Shown piece after piece: positions 51,033 to 60,328 of a DNA stretch of 64,000 nucleotides. How positions within the stretch are numbered: position 1 is the stretch's first letter; every line of letters starts with the position of its first letter. Location of the stretch: contig CAYJFK010000001.1 in the NCBI GenBank assembly GCA_964369475.1, positions 40,771-104,770 of the forward strand, given 5' to 3'. The translations under genes and the position numbers were made by a program. Below the pieces are notes generated by a model. The model ran no database searches and was not told the origin of the DNA. It saw only the letters and a list, made by a program, of their open reading frames with translations. The DNA is from CAYJFK01 sp964369475 (GTDB lineage Bacteria > Bacillota > Clostridia > Oscillospirales > Feifaniaceae).

Positions 51033-52025
51033 TTACAAAAGAAGTTCTGCAATCTGCACTGCATTTGTCGCAGCGCCCTTTCTTATCTGATCGCCACTGC
51101 ACCAAAGTTGTAGTCCACCATTTTTAGAGGACAAATCATCCCTTATGCGACCGACAAAAACGAGGTCTTGATCGGCAGTATCGAGCGGCATTGGGTAGAC
51201 CTTGGCGGAGGGGTCGTCTGTAAGTTTGCAACCTGCCGCAACCCTTATTGCCGCCTGCGCTTCGCCTATCGAAATAGGCCTTTCGGTCTCTATATTAATA
51301 GAAATGGAGTGAGAGCGCATAACAGGCACACGCACGCAAGTACAGCTAACGGCGATGTCGTTGTTGTGCAGAATTTTACGGCCCTCGTTTTGAAGTTTCA
51401 TTTCTTCTGATGTATTGCCGCCTTCGTCAAAGCCTCCTATATGAGGAATTAGGTTATAGGCGATCTGATAGGGGAATACCTCTTTTTCAATCGGATTACC
51501 CTCGTACAAGGACTTTACCTGACCTTCAAGCTCGACAATGCCACCTGCTCCTGCGCCCGATACTGCCTGATATGTCGAAGCGATAAGGCGTGTGATAGGG
51601 GAGAGCTTGTGAATTGGATTAACCGCAACGGCCGTTATTATTGTGGAGCAGTTCGGGTTTGCAATAATGCCCTTATGCCACTTAACGTCCTCGCCGTTTA
51701 CTTCGGGAACTACGAGCGGCACATCGTCACGCAGTCTGAATGCGCTCGAATTGTCTACAACAACAGCCCCTGCCGCCACTGCATGAGGGGCAAGGCGCTC
51801 TGCTACATCTGCTTCTACGGCAGATAGCACAATGTCGCAGCCCTCAAATGCATTTTCGTCGGCAAGTTTAATTTCGATCTCCTTGCCTTTAAATGCAAGC
51901 TTTTTTCCAACAGAACGAGGGCTTGCAAGAAGTACAAGCTCGTCGAGTGGAAAATTTCTCTCCTCGAGTACCTTTAAAAATTCACGGCCAACAGCGCCTG
52001 TCGCACCTAAAACAGCTACCTTCAT
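51033..52025 (-). CDS. asd: Aspartate-semialdehyde dehydrogenase
   Basis: Encodes 330 residues, ATG after AGGAGGACTATT. NADP-binding MKVAVLGATGAVGREFLKVL, catalytic cysteine in IIANPNCSTI, and the histidine in RVPVMRSHSISIN. It reduces aspartyl phosphate to aspartate semialdehyde, the branch point to lysine/diaminopimelate and threonine/methionine. Third gene of the operon, 10 bases after lysC. Confidence 0.96.
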   Translation of the reverse strand: MKVAVLGATGAVGREFLKVLEERNFPLDELVLLASPRSVGKKLAFKGKEIEIKLADENAFEGCDIVLSAVEADVAERLAPHAVAAGAVVVDNSSAFRLRDDVPLVVPEVNGEDVKWHKGIIANPNCSTIITAVAVNPIHKLSPITRLIASTYQAVSGAGAGGIVELEGQVKSLYEGNPIEKEVFPYQIAYNLIPHIGGFDEGGNTSEEMKLQNEGRKILHNNDIAVSCTCVRVPVMRSHSISINIETERPISIGEAQAAIRVAAGCKLTDDPSAKVYPMPLDTADQDLVFVGRIRDDLSSKNGGLQLWCSGDQIRKGAATNAVQIAELLL

Positions 52026-52035
52026 AATAGTCCTC

Positions 52036-53346
52036 CTATTTTACAAATGTGTTGTAAATTGTTTTAATTGTTCTTTCAAAGTCGTCGTTTTTAACACCTA
52101 CTATAATATTAATCTCGTCCGAACCCTGTGCAATCATACGAATATTTATCCCTTCATCTCCAAGCGCCGTAAAGAGAGCCCCCGACATACCCGGGCGATA
52201 TGCCATGTTGCGACCAACGGTAGTAATAAGGCTTATGTCGCCTATTATACGAATGTCTGCAGGGTCGCAAGCAGACTTTATCTCGTTTGTAACATCGTAC
52301 AAGCATCCTTGAATATCTGCCGATGCAACAATAACAGAAAAGCTCTCGATACCCGAGGGGATATGCTCGACATGAATGTTATATTTTTCAAAAACCGCAA
52401 GTGCACGGCGGATTATACCAATATCGTTTGTACGCTGGTTTTTATAAATGGTAACAACGGTAAAGTCCTTCCTGCCTGCTATGCCCGTTATAGGAAGCTC
52501 TCCGATTTCCTCTATATGGTCTACAATTAATGTACCGTCGGCGTCTTTGTCATTAGTATTTCTTATGTTAATCGGAATGCCCCTTTCACGAACGGGGTAT
52601 ATCGCTCCTTCATGAAGGACGTTAGCACCCATGTATGCAAGTTCATGCAGTTCGCTGTAAGTTATGCGGTCTATTCGTAGCGGATTGTCTATAATTCTCG
52701 GATCTGCCATAAGGATGCCCGAAACGTCTGTCCAATTTTCGTATATCTCGGCATTTACAATGGCGGCAACTATCGAGCCTGTTATATCAGATCCGCCTCT
52801 CGACAGAACCTTTATCTCGCCACCCGGCATAACACCGTAAAATCCGGGGATAACCATGCGCTCTATGCCGCTTGTTGCCTCTTTAAAGGCCTTTTCCGAT
52901 TTATCCATGTCGAGTTTGCCATCAAACCCGAATTTTATTATGTCCTTAGCATCAATAAAAGTATAGCCAAGATACTCCGCCATAAGCTTTGCCGACAGGT
53001 ATTCGCCCCTCGACACGAGGTAGTCAGGGCTCATGCCCTTTTTCATATTTTTCTTTATCTCGGCAAACTCGCCGTCAAGGTCGAGAGAGAGCGAAAGCTC
53101 TTCTTTTATCTCCCTGTACCGCTCCTCGACCATGCCGAAAATCGAGTCGTTAGAAACGGAATACTGTATGTGAGCATGGCATAAATAGAGAAGGTCGGTA
53201 ATCTTATTATCTTGCGGTGTGCGTTTGCCTGCCGCTGACACTATAACATATTTTCTCTCGCCGTCTGACACAACAATGTCTTTTACCTTTTTAAACTGGG
53301 TAGCACTCGAAAGGGAAGTGCCTCCAAACTTTAATACTTTGCTCAT
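52036..53346 (-). CDS. lysC: Aspartate kinase
   Basis: Encodes 436 residues starting MSKVLKFGGTSLSSATQFKK, which contains the KFGGTS nucleotide motif. GRGGSDITGSIVAA-type sequence (LSRGGSDITGSIVA) and two C-terminal ACT domains (after about 300) are visible; ACT domains usually give feedback inhibition by amino acids. The ATG overlaps the hom stop by one base (TAATG). The product phosphorylates aspartate, the first step of the pathway. Confidence 0.95.
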   Translation of the reverse strand: MSKVLKFGGTSLSSATQFKKVKDIVVSDGERKYVIVSAAGKRTPQDNKITDLLYLCHAHIQYSVSNDSIFGMVEERYREIKEELSLSLDLDGEFAEIKKNMKKGMSPDYLVSRGEYLSAKLMAEYLGYTFIDAKDIIKFGFDGKLDMDKSEKAFKEATSGIERMVIPGFYGVMPGGEIKVLSRGGSDITGSIVAAIVNAEIYENWTDVSGILMADPRIIDNPLRIDRITYSELHELAYMGANVLHEGAIYPVRERGIPINIRNTNDKDADGTLIVDHIEEIGELPITGIAGRKDFTVVTIYKNQRTNDIGIIRRALAVFEKYNIHVEHIPSGIESFSVIVASADIQGCLYDVTNEIKSACDPADIRIIGDISLITTVGRNMAYRPGMSGALFTALGDEGINIRMIAQGSDEINIIVGVKNDDFERTIKTIYNTFVK

Positions 53347-54503
53347 TATTTATAAAACCTCGCTACAAAAATATTGTCTCCGACCTTTTTAACCGCTCTG
53401 TTAAGCTCAACGGCCGATACTTCCTTTGTAAAGACAAGTATGCGACCTCCTCCATCTTGCTCGACCTTTTGGGCAAGCGGCATAACATGCTGCTTAACGG
53501 CTTCACTTTCCTCCGAGATGCGAAGGAGGTAGCAGCCCTTTAGCAGTGTTTCATCAAAGCTTAGCTTGTCCGAGTAGGAAAGCGGATAGGCAGTGCCGCA
53601 CTTTATATCGAGCATATCCTGAACAATTGCGTTGCCGGTCGGCAGGCTTCCTGCGCCTTGGCCGTAGAATTTAAGTTCTCCAATCGAGCGGCCTGTAAGA
53701 CTTGCAATGTTGTAATTCTTAGGTACAGCCGCTTCGAGCATACCGTTTTGAAGAAGAACAGGCTCTACACTTCCGCACCAAGAGCCATCCTTTTGCACAG
53801 CCGTGGCAAAGAGCTTAACTACATATCCGTTTTTCTTGCACCAGTCGACATCGGCCTTTGTAATGTGCCTTATGCCCGACATCGGAATGTTGTCGATAGA
53901 GGTGCAACCACCAAAGGCGACAGCGGCCGAAATGGCACACTTGTTGCGCACATCGTCTCCGTCTATGTCGGCAGATGGGTCTGCCTCGGCATAGCCAAGT
54001 TCTTGTGCTTCCTTTAATACATCGGCAAAATCGGCGCCTTTTTCGAACATGGCAGACAAAATAAAGTTAGATGTACCATTTAATATACCGTGAAGTTCTT
54101 CGATTTTGTCTATCCTTGCCGCACGGTGCAGGTTTTTAAGCCACGGAATACCGCCGCCCGTCGTTGCTTCGACAAGCAACATCGAGCCGCCCTTTTTAGA
54201 GGCGGCGGCAAATTCACTCATATAGGCCGCAACGACCGCTTTGTTTGCCGTTACAACATGTTTTCCCGCAAGCAGTGCCTTTTCTATAAACTCCTTAGCA
54301 GGGCTTAGGCCGCCGATAGCCTCGACGACACATTCAATTTCGCTATCTTCAAGTATGTCCTCGTATCTAAGTGTCATGCAGCCCTGCGACTTTTCCGCAG
54401 TATCTTTAACAAGAATTCGTTTTACTGTAAATTCGGGCATTTTTGAAGCTATATCGTATACCCCTTTGCAGACTGTACCGAATCCGAGTAGTGCTATATT
54501 CAT
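53346..54503 (-). CDS. hom: Homoserine dehydrogenase
   Basis: Encodes 385 residues; the ATG at 54503 follows AAGGGGGACATTATT, while a longer in-frame start at 54566 lies in the promoter area. NAD-binding MNIALLGFGTVCKGVYDIA, VTANKAVVAAY with catalytic lysine, and EATTGGGIPWLKNL are family motifs. The C-terminal ACT-like part (LRISEESEAVKQHVMPLAQ) seems complete but short. It converts aspartate semialdehyde to homoserine. First gene of the operon, driven from the gap it shares with the divergent spoIIIA operon. Confidence 0.95.
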   Translation of the reverse strand: MNIALLGFGTVCKGVYDIASKMPEFTVKRILVKDTAEKSQGCMTLRYEDILEDSEIECVVEAIGGLSPAKEFIEKALLAGKHVVTANKAVVAAYMSEFAAASKKGGSMLLVEATTGGGIPWLKNLHRAARIDKIEELHGILNGTSNFILSAMFEKGADFADVLKEAQELGYAEADPSADIDGDDVRNKCAISAAVAFGGCTSIDNIPMSGIRHITKADVDWCKKNGYVVKLFATAVQKDGSWCGSVEPVLLQNGMLEAAVPKNYNIASLTGRSIGELKFYGQGAGSLPTGNAIVQDMLDIKCGTAYPLSYSDKLSFDETLLKGCYLLRISEESEAVKQHVMPLAQKVEQDGGGRILVFTKEVSAVELNRAVKKVGDNIFVARFYK

Positions 54504-54624
54504 AATAATGTCCCCCTTTGAAAAACATTTGTTTTTGATATAGGCACAGTATAACATATTATACATCGCTATGCAAGTGCAAAATAGAGCAAAGTCCCTT
54601 GTCCTATTTATGCAAAATGCACAA

Positions 54625-54653
54625 ACATATGACGAGGTAGACAGGCATACAAT
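54625..54653 (+). promoter_or_regulatory. Sigma-E-type promoter of the spoIIIA operon
   Basis: CATACAAT (54646-54653) is the sigma-E -10 consensus, with ACATAT (54625-54630) 15 bases upstream as a plausible -35. The spoIIIAA start is 23 bases after the -10. In Bacillus this operon is transcribed by sigma-E in the mother cell. Confidence 0.65.
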
Positions 54654-54676
54654 TTTACATAAGGCGGTGATGTGAA

Positions 54677-55621
54677 ATGGATTTTAACCTTAGAAAAATA
54701 GTGGAAATTCTTCCGCAAAAAGTGCAAATTTCTCTTAAAGATGCTTGTGACGGCATAACCGAAATACGCCTTAGAAAGGGCCTTGCATCTACTGTTACAA
54801 CAAGTATGGGCAATATGTTCCTAAGCTCAAACGGGCCTCCCACTCCAATATGTACAAAACCTGTAACGCTTACAGAGGAGGAGATGGGCGCCTTATATCT
54901 TGTCCTATGTAAGAACTCGGTTTATGCACGACAAGAGGAGCTAAGCGGCGGATATGTCACCTATGACGGATTTCGAGCGGGCATCTCGGGGGAGACCGTT
55001 ATGCAAAACGGAGAGGTCGTTGGATTTAAGAACATAACGGCAATTAACATTAGAATAGCAAGGGAGATAAAAGGGGTAGCAAAAAACCTTGCAGATAGAG
55101 TTTCTGAGCATGGGCAGGTCCTATCAACGCTCATTGTCGCACCACCGAGCGGCGGCAAGACGACGATACTTCGTGATCTTGCACGTATTTTATCTGTCAG
55201 GCGGCACAGAGTTACAATAGTGGACGAGCGCAAAGAAATTGCCGGAACTAATTTTGATGTAGGCCCTATGACAGAGGTGCTATCCGGCCTCCCCAAGGCA
55301 AAAGGGTGCGAAATGGCACTTAGAACGCTCTCGCCCGAGGTCATTATAATGGACGAGGTCGGCAGTATGGAGGAGGTAGAAGCTCTGTTGCAAACGGTCG
55401 GCGCAGGTGTTTCTTTTATTGCAAGTTGTCACGCAAGAAGCCCTGCCGAGCTCGCTCGTCGTCCACAGTTTAAAAGGCTATATCAAGCAGGGGTGCTCGA
55501 ACTCGTTGTAATGCTAAAGGGTAGAGAGGTCGGCGAAATCTTCGATTTAAGGGAGACATATAATGAAGCTGATAGGAATAATAATGCTAACAATGTCGTG
55601 CATGGCGGCAGGAATACATAA
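54677..55621 (+). CDS. spoIIIAA: Stage III sporulation protein AA (ATPase)
   Basis: Encodes 314 residues, ATG after AAGGCGGTGATGTG. Walker A is VAPPSGGKTTIL (about 153-164), Walker B VIIMDEVG, with VTIVDERKEIAG between, as in secretion-type ATPases. SpoIIIAA powers the A-Q channel between mother cell and forespore. The last 25 codons run on across the spoIIIAB start, giving a 59-base overlap and a hydrophilic tail rich in asparagine (NEADRNNNANN). Confidence 0.94.
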   Translation: MDFNLRKIVEILPQKVQISLKDACDGITEIRLRKGLASTVTTSMGNMFLSSNGPPTPICTKPVTLTEEEMGALYLVLCKNSVYARQEELSGGYVTYDGFRAGISGETVMQNGEVVGFKNITAINIRIAREIKGVAKNLADRVSEHGQVLSTLIVAPPSGGKTTILRDLARILSVRRHRVTIVDERKEIAGTNFDVGPMTEVLSGLPKAKGCEMALRTLSPEVIIMDEVGSMEEVEALLQTVGAGVSFIASCHARSPAELARRPQFKRLYQAGVLELVVMLKGREVGEIFDLRETYNEADRNNNANNVVHGGRNT

Positions 55622-55976
55622 GGTGGCAAAGGGTAGGGCATATGTCGATGCACTTAAGGCCTTCGAGGGGTATATGAACTCAATAAAATCGGATCTGAGA
55701 CTGACAAAGAGAGAGATAGACTACATTTTAACAGACTCCGACAAAAGGCTAAGTAAAAGCGACAAAGAAATACTGCAAATGGAAGAATTATGGTCGACAT
55801 TCTCAAATGGGCTTGGCAAATCCATGCTTCAAGACCAGCTCGAGCACTGCGATATCTGTATGGAAATAGCAAGGGGACTTCGAGGGGAGGTTGAAAGGGC
55901 GCATCAAAAAAATTCCAAGGTAACGATAACGCTTTCCTCTCTGGGAGGACTTGCCCTTGCAATTTTATTAATGTGA
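55563..55976 (+). CDS. spoIIIAB: Stage III sporulation protein AB
   Basis: Encodes 137 residues; the ATG lies within spoIIIAA after AAGGGAGACATATA. One N-terminal helix (MKLIGIIMLTMSCMAAG), a helical middle with FEGYMNSIKSDLRLTKREID, and a C-terminal helix (SLGGLALAILLM). The topology is that of SpoIIIAB. It is shorter than the usual 170 residues; the middle is reduced. Confidence 0.88.
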   Translation: MKLIGIIMLTMSCMAAGIHKVAKGRAYVDALKAFEGYMNSIKSDLRLTKREIDYILTDSDKRLSKSDKEILQMEELWSTFSNGLGKSMLQDQLEHCDICMEIARGLRGEVERAHQKNSKVTITLSSLGGLALAILLM

Positions 55977-55985
55977 GGTGATTAC

Positions 55986-56186
55986 ATGACAGCAGGAATA
56001 GATTTAATCTTTAGAATAGCGGCAATCGGCATAATAACGGCAGTTATAAATCAAGTGTTATCAAGAGCAGGCAGAGACGATCAAGCTCTAATGGTTACGC
56101 TTGCCGCCCTTGCGATAACGCTCCTCTTGGTAATAAACGAAATTGGCACGCTGTTTGACACAGTACGCTCTACATTTGGGTTATAG
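55986..56186 (+). CDS. spoIIIAC: Stage III sporulation protein AC
   Basis: Encodes 66 residues with two membrane helices (LIFRIAAIGIITAVINQVL and MVTLAALAITLLLVINEI) and the charged RAGRDDQA between them, as in all SpoIIIAC proteins. Nine bases after spoIIIAB. Confidence 0.95.
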   Translation: MTAGIDLIFRIAAIGIITAVINQVLSRAGRDDQALMVTLAALAITLLLVINEIGTLFDTVRSTFGL

Positions 56187-56188
56187 CT

Positions 56189-56572
56189 ATGGACATAGTT
56201 AAAATTGCAGGACTTTGCATAGTTGTTGCCGCAATAATGATACTCCTTCGTCAGCAAAGCCCACAGACGGCGGTCGGAGTGGGCATTGTTGTAACGGTAA
56301 TTGTTTTTTCAGCCATAACTCCTTATATAAAGGCCTCGCTCGACTTTTTAGAGGCGCTATCGGCCGAGAGCGGAGCGGTATTGCCTATACTTCCCGTTAT
56401 AAAAGCAATGGGCATTGCCTTTATCGGGGCAGTTGCCTCGGACATTTGCAAAGACTCGGGAGAGGGGGCGATAGGCGGACATGTAGAGCTTGCCGCAAAG
56501 GTTGCAATACTTGTAATAGCACTCCCGATGGCAGGCGAGCTGATAGGACTTTTCAGAAGAATTTTAGGATGA
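56189..56572 (+). CDS. spoIIIAD: Stage III sporulation protein AD
   Basis: Encodes 127 residues, three to four membrane helices. IMILLRQQSPQTAVGVGIV near the N-terminus and DICKDSGEGAIGGHVELAAK are family signatures. Two bases after spoIIIAC; probable channel component. Confidence 0.95.
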   Translation: MDIVKIAGLCIVVAAIMILLRQQSPQTAVGVGIVVTVIVFSAITPYIKASLDFLEALSAESGAVLPILPVIKAMGIAFIGAVASDICKDSGEGAIGGHVELAAKVAILVIALPMAGELIGLFRRILG

Positions 56573-56582
56573 GTAAAATATT

Positions 56583-57707
56583 ATGAATAAACGAGTAGTT
56601 TTTATCATTGTATTTATTATGGCAACATTTCCAATTAGTGTACATGCAAGCGACTTAGACCAAATCGCTACCGAGCGGATATACGACGGCATGTACGACA
56701 GCTTTGGCGGATCTGCTTTAGAGGATGTACTCCCCGACGGTGCGGCAGATATAGCGACGGACATTCCAACGGCAGAGAGCATAAGCGATCTGCTATCACT
56801 CGAGAGTATAGTCAATTTGCTGTCGGGCGGAGTTTACGACATAGTTCAAAATGCGATTTTCGATTTCGCCAAAATAATGCTAATTGTCTTAACATTTATT
56901 TTGGCAGAAACAATCAGAGATGCCATGAATGCCGATTTTGCCAAAGTCCCACTTTCGCTGACCTCCATGCTTTGCATATCTCTCGCCGTTTACGAAACTA
57001 TGGAGGGGGCAATAAACACATGCATGGAGGCCGTGACAAATGCCTCTGTCATGCTCGACATTGCAATTCCCATATTGGCAGCGGCAGGAGTTGCAGGCGG
57101 CAAGATGGTAAGCTCTCTTGTAATCCCCGGCGGAATGGCGGTAGTTATAAGTATTTTTTCCTCTATTAATTCCGAGGTGCTAATGCCTGTACTCTCGTGC
57201 TACTTTGCAATGTCGCTTGCATCTACCTTCACTGCCAAGGGATCACTGTCGGGCATATGCAAGGCGATAAAAGAGGTAATTTTGTTTGCAATAGGGCTAT
57301 TTACCACTATGGCGGCAGGGCTTTTATCGCTTCAAAAGATAATATCCGGAGCGAGCGAAAACCTACTTACTGGGGCAGTTAAGTTTACTTTAAGCAGTGT
57401 AATTCCTGTTGTAGGAGGGCTTGTAAAGGATGCCTTTGACACGGTGCTCGGCTGTGTCGATATGCTCCGTGCAGGTCTTGGCATTGCAGGGGTTATAGGG
57501 CTTTTGATAATACTTGTGCCGCCTATTATAAATGTACTGCTATATTCCTTCTTCTTTAAAATAGCGAGCGGTGCGGCAGGACTTGCAGGGGACGACGGAG
57601 TTAAAACATTCCTGTCAGCGGTCTCCGACGTGTGGACAATACTTGCCGCCCTTACAATATGCCAAACGATCTACCTAATAACGGCAACAGCCATGATGGC
57701 AGGCTGA
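56583..57707 (+). CDS. spoIIIAE: Stage III sporulation protein AE
   Basis: Encodes 374 residues with a signal-type N-terminus (MNKRVVFIIVFIMATFPISVH), then a hydrophilic loop and about seven membrane helices. MLDIAIPILAAAGVAGGK and PGGMAVVISIF are conserved. Membrane component of the A-Q channel; ATG is placed 10 bases after spoIIIAD. Confidence 0.94.
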   Translation: MNKRVVFIIVFIMATFPISVHASDLDQIATERIYDGMYDSFGGSALEDVLPDGAADIATDIPTAESISDLLSLESIVNLLSGGVYDIVQNAIFDFAKIMLIVLTFILAETIRDAMNADFAKVPLSLTSMLCISLAVYETMEGAINTCMEAVTNASVMLDIAIPILAAAGVAGGKMVSSLVIPGGMAVVISIFSSINSEVLMPVLSCYFAMSLASTFTAKGSLSGICKAIKEVILFAIGLFTTMAAGLLSLQKIISGASENLLTGAVKFTLSSVIPVVGGLVKDAFDTVLGCVDMLRAGLGIAGVIGLLIILVPPIINVLLYSFFFKIASGAAGLAGDDGVKTFLSAVSDVWTILAALTICQTIYLITATAMMAG

Positions 57708-57731
57708 TTAGAAAAGCAAAAGGAGGTGCCT

Positions 57732-58187
57732 ATGGAAAGTTTAACTTCATATACCTTTACAGTAGCCTGTGCCGCTGTTATAACAGGACTTGCAAAGGGT
57801 CTTATGCCGACAGGTAAAACGGAAAAGCAAACAAGGCTTGTAACAGCACTCTTTTTGCTGGCCGCCATATTCTCAGGGCTTGAGGGTGTCAACATGTCAG
57901 CACTTACGACATGGGTGCCGACCACAAACGGCGTTTCATATGAAGGGCTTACAGATATAATGTCAGACGGCACTTTATCTGTAACACGCTCACTTCTTGC
58001 GGCAAACATAGAGGAAGTTCTCGGCGACGGATTTGATGTTGTAGGTATTGAACTTGATGTAGTGGAAGAAAATGTCAGTGTAAAGACTGTGGAATTTTTT
58101 TCTTTAAACGGGAGAGGGGCAGAGGATATTTCTCTTGTTTTAGATAGCGAACTTGGAATAGATACAGTAGTTAGAGAGGTGGGGTAG
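57732..58187 (+). CDS. spoIIIAF: Stage III sporulation protein AF
   Basis: Encodes 151 residues from ATG 57732 after AGGAGGTGCCT. Two N-terminal helices (YTFTVACAAVITGLAKGLMP, then LVTALFLLAAIFSG) are followed by a soluble domain with a ring-building-like fold. Consistent with SpoIIIAF of the channel. The next gene starts after one base. Confidence 0.9.
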   Translation: MESLTSYTFTVACAAVITGLAKGLMPTGKTEKQTRLVTALFLLAAIFSGLEGVNMSALTTWVPTTNGVSYEGLTDIMSDGTLSVTRSLLAANIEEVLGDGFDVVGIELDVVEENVSVKTVEFFSLNGRGAEDISLVLDSELGIDTVVREVG

Positions 58188-58188
58188 T

Positions 58189-58722
58189 ATGCAGATAAAA
58201 CTACCGGCGAAATTTCCATTTTGGATTATAACGGCAGGTGCGGTCGGGGCAATGTTAATAGTGTTTGCCCCAAGCCTTACAAGCAGCGAACCTGTGGCGG
58301 CGCAGGTCGAGAGCGAGAAAACAGCAGATCAGTACAAGGATAAAATAGAAGCAGAGCTCTTAGAGCTGCTGTCGGCAATCGACGGAGTAAGCGAAATTAG
58401 CTTAATGGTAACTGTCGAGTCTGCCGGCGAAAATGTCTATGCGACAGAGAAAAAATCTACTATTAACTTGCTGTCCGACACACTAACAACAGAGGAAAAA
58501 AGGGTGGAAAACCAAAACGACAACGAGGACAGCTACATAATAGTAACAGCACCCGACGGCTCGGAACAGCCGATACTACTAAAAGAGCTCGAACCCGTTG
58601 TAAACGGAGTTGCAATAGTTTGCAGAGGGGCGCAAGACGATACAATAAGGCAAAAACTTATAGAAACAACGGCAGTTGCACTAAATTTACCTACTAACCG
58701 CGTTAGCGTGGTTGCAAAATAA
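58189..58722 (+). CDS. spoIIIAG: Stage III sporulation protein AG
   Basis: Encodes 177 residues: one membrane helix (FWIITAGAVGAMLIVF) and an intermembrane domain with LLSAIDGVSEISLMVTVES and IRQKLIETTAVALNLPTNRV, the ring-building motif of SpoIIIAG that stacks into a large ring. Confidence 0.94.
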   Translation: MQIKLPAKFPFWIITAGAVGAMLIVFAPSLTSSEPVAAQVESEKTADQYKDKIEAELLELLSAIDGVSEISLMVTVESAGENVYATEKKSTINLLSDTLTTEEKRVENQNDNEDSYIIVTAPDGSEQPILLKELEPVVNGVAIVCRGAQDDTIRQKLIETTAVALNLPTNRVSVVAK

Positions 58723-58733
58723 AGGAGGATATT

Positions 58734-59300
58734 ATGACAATGATAATCAATCGCAAAATGGTGGTAGTGGCAGGGCTAATCGTAATCTTAGCGCTTTCTC
58801 TTGGTGTAAACAGTATTATGCAAAAACAAAGAGAGGAACTTTTTGCCGAAACGGGCAGCGTTACACAGGAGAAAATTCTCGGCGAAGCACAGCTTGTAGA
58901 CAGCGTGGTAGAGGGCGAAGGGGAGATAACTGTCGAGGTTGGCAATGTATCGTCGGGCTACTTTGCAGATGCAAGAATTAACAGACAGCAGGCAAGAGAT
59001 GCCGCAATCGAGGTGCTTCAAGGTGTTGTAGACAGCGAAAGTGCAGATGAAGACTCCAAAAAAGGTGCGGCAGAGGATTTAGGGGCAATAGCAAATATAA
59101 TGGACAAAGAGAGCAACATGGAAAACCTTATCAAAGCCAAGGGCTTTACCGATGCGGTAGTAGTGGTAGGCGAAACCGATGTTACGGTAGTTGTGCAGAG
59201 CAAAGGGCTTAGCTCGGCCGACATAAGCAAGATAAAAGAAATTGTTATGAGCGAAACGACAGCAACTGCCGAAAATGTAAAAATTGTCGAGGTTGCGTAA
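58734..59300 (+). CDS. spoIIIAH: Stage III sporulation protein AH
   Basis: Encodes 188 residues, ATG after AAAGGAGGATATT. One membrane helix (MVVVAGLIVILALSLGV) then a mother-cell-side extracytoplasmic domain with NRQQARDAAIEVL, DKESNMENLIKAKGFTDAVV and a ring-building C-terminus. It binds forespore SpoIIQ across the intermembrane space. Last gene of the operon. Confidence 0.94.
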   Translation: MTMIINRKMVVVAGLIVILALSLGVNSIMQKQREELFAETGSVTQEKILGEAQLVDSVVEGEGEITVEVGNVSSGYFADARINRQQARDAAIEVLQGVVDSESADEDSKKGAAEDLGAIANIMDKESNMENLIKAKGFTDAVVVVGETDVTVVVQSKGLSSADISKIKEIVMSETTATAENVKIVEVA

Positions 59301-59410
59301 AGTTTTTTCAAAAATCGACTTCCATTTGAAAGATTATGTGTTATAATTGATGATGTATAGTAATCTTGTGCCCTATGTACAGTTTGGGGCTTATCTAAAT
59401 GGAGGTAATT

Positions 59411-59800
59411 ATGGATAACGGATATATAGACAGTGCAGGAAGTGTTCGCATTTCCGAAGATGTAGTTGCGACAATAGCAAGCGTAGCTGCGGCAGAGGTC
59501 GAGGGTGTTGTTACCCTTGTAACCATGAACAGCAAGGATATAAAGAATATCATTTCGGGTAAAAAAGGTAACACAGGCCGTGTTGTCAAAATAGAGCTAA
59601 TGGGCGGCGAGCTTAATGTTTCTATCGGCATTATTGTGGCATATGGCTACAAAATGCAAGAGGTTATAGCAAACATTCAATCGGAAGTTAAGCACGCAAT
59701 CGAGTCTATGACAAGCATGATGGTGCACAGCGTTAACATTCATGTGCTTGGAGTAGATACTGCGAAGAAAGCGCCTGTCGAGGCCGAAGTCGCAGAATAG
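59411..59800 (+). CDS. Asp23/Gls24 family envelope stress protein
   Basis: Encodes 129 residues from ATG 59411 after GGAGGTAATT. SVRISEDVVATIASVAAAEVEGVV, then VKIELMGGELNVSIGIIVAYG and HSVNIHVLGVD match Asp23 (YloU/YqhY type). The YqhY-type copy is commonly found between the spoIIIA/acc genes and nusB, as here. Linked to membrane or fatty-acid homeostasis. No membrane helix. Confidence 0.9.
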   Translation: MDNGYIDSAGSVRISEDVVATIASVAAAEVEGVVTLVTMNSKDIKNIISGKKGNTGRVVKIELMGGELNVSIGIIVAYGYKMQEVIANIQSEVKHAIESMTSMMVHSVNIHVLGVDTAKKAPVEAEVAE

Positions 59801-59815
59801 TTAGTAATTGTCCTA

Positions 59816-59864
59816 AAGGCGAGTTTTGCTATCCCTTATGGGAATATATAGCAAAGCTCGCCTT
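59816..59864 (+). other. Long hairpin between asp23-like gene and nusB
   Basis: 17-bp stem (59816-59832 with 59848-59864, one G-U pair) and a 15-base loop with CCC/GGG. A T-rich but interrupted stretch follows, so partial termination is likely. Confidence 0.65.
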
Positions 59865-59905
59865 GATGGGCTTATTTTGTTTTATATATAAATTTGGAGG
59901 AAGAA

Positions 59906-60328
59906 ATGGCAGATAATAAAGCCTTTGTAAGCAGAAAAGAAGCAAGGGCAGGGGGCATGTGTCTCGTTTTCTCGTACGAGTTCCACGGCGGAGATCACAG
60001 AGCCTACTGCAAAGAAGTTATGGAATATGATCCCGAGTATTACAACGATTACAGCGAACTGCTCTTTTTGACCTGTTTTGACAACAGAGGAGAGATAGAC
60101 AGCAAAATAGAAAAGCACACAAAGGGCTGGAAGGTTTCTCGTCTGTCGAGAGTAACAGCAGCGATTTTAAGGGTAGCTGTGTGCGAAATATTCTACATAG
60201 AAGAAGTAGACAAAGCCGTTGCAATTAACGAGGCGGTAGAGCTTGCCAAGGACTACGAAAACGAGGAGAGCGCCTCCTTTATTAATGGTGTGCTCGGCGG
60301 TATTGTCAGAGACATCGAGTATGCTTAA
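59906..60328 (+). CDS. nusB: Transcription antitermination protein NusB
   Basis: Encodes 140 residues from ATG 59906 after GGAGGAAGAA. All helical; C-terminal SRVTAAILRVAVCEIFYIEE, then KAVAINEAVELAKDYENEES and SASFINGVLGGI are diagnostic. NusB with NusE binds boxA in rRNA leaders. The stop overlaps the next gene by eight bases. Confidence 0.95.
   Translation: MADNKAFVSRKEARAGGMCLVFSYEFHGGDHRAYCKEVMEYDPEYYNDYSELLFLTCFDNRGEIDSKIEKHTKGWKVSRLSRVTAAILRVAVCEIFYIEEVDKAVAINEAVELAKDYENEESASFINGVLGGIVRDIEYA

Noticed and set aside
54504..54624. Lysine riboswitch or T-box upstream of hom-lysC-asd
   Set aside because: The gap is only about 120 bases, lacks the conserved T-box or L-box segments and a terminator hairpin.
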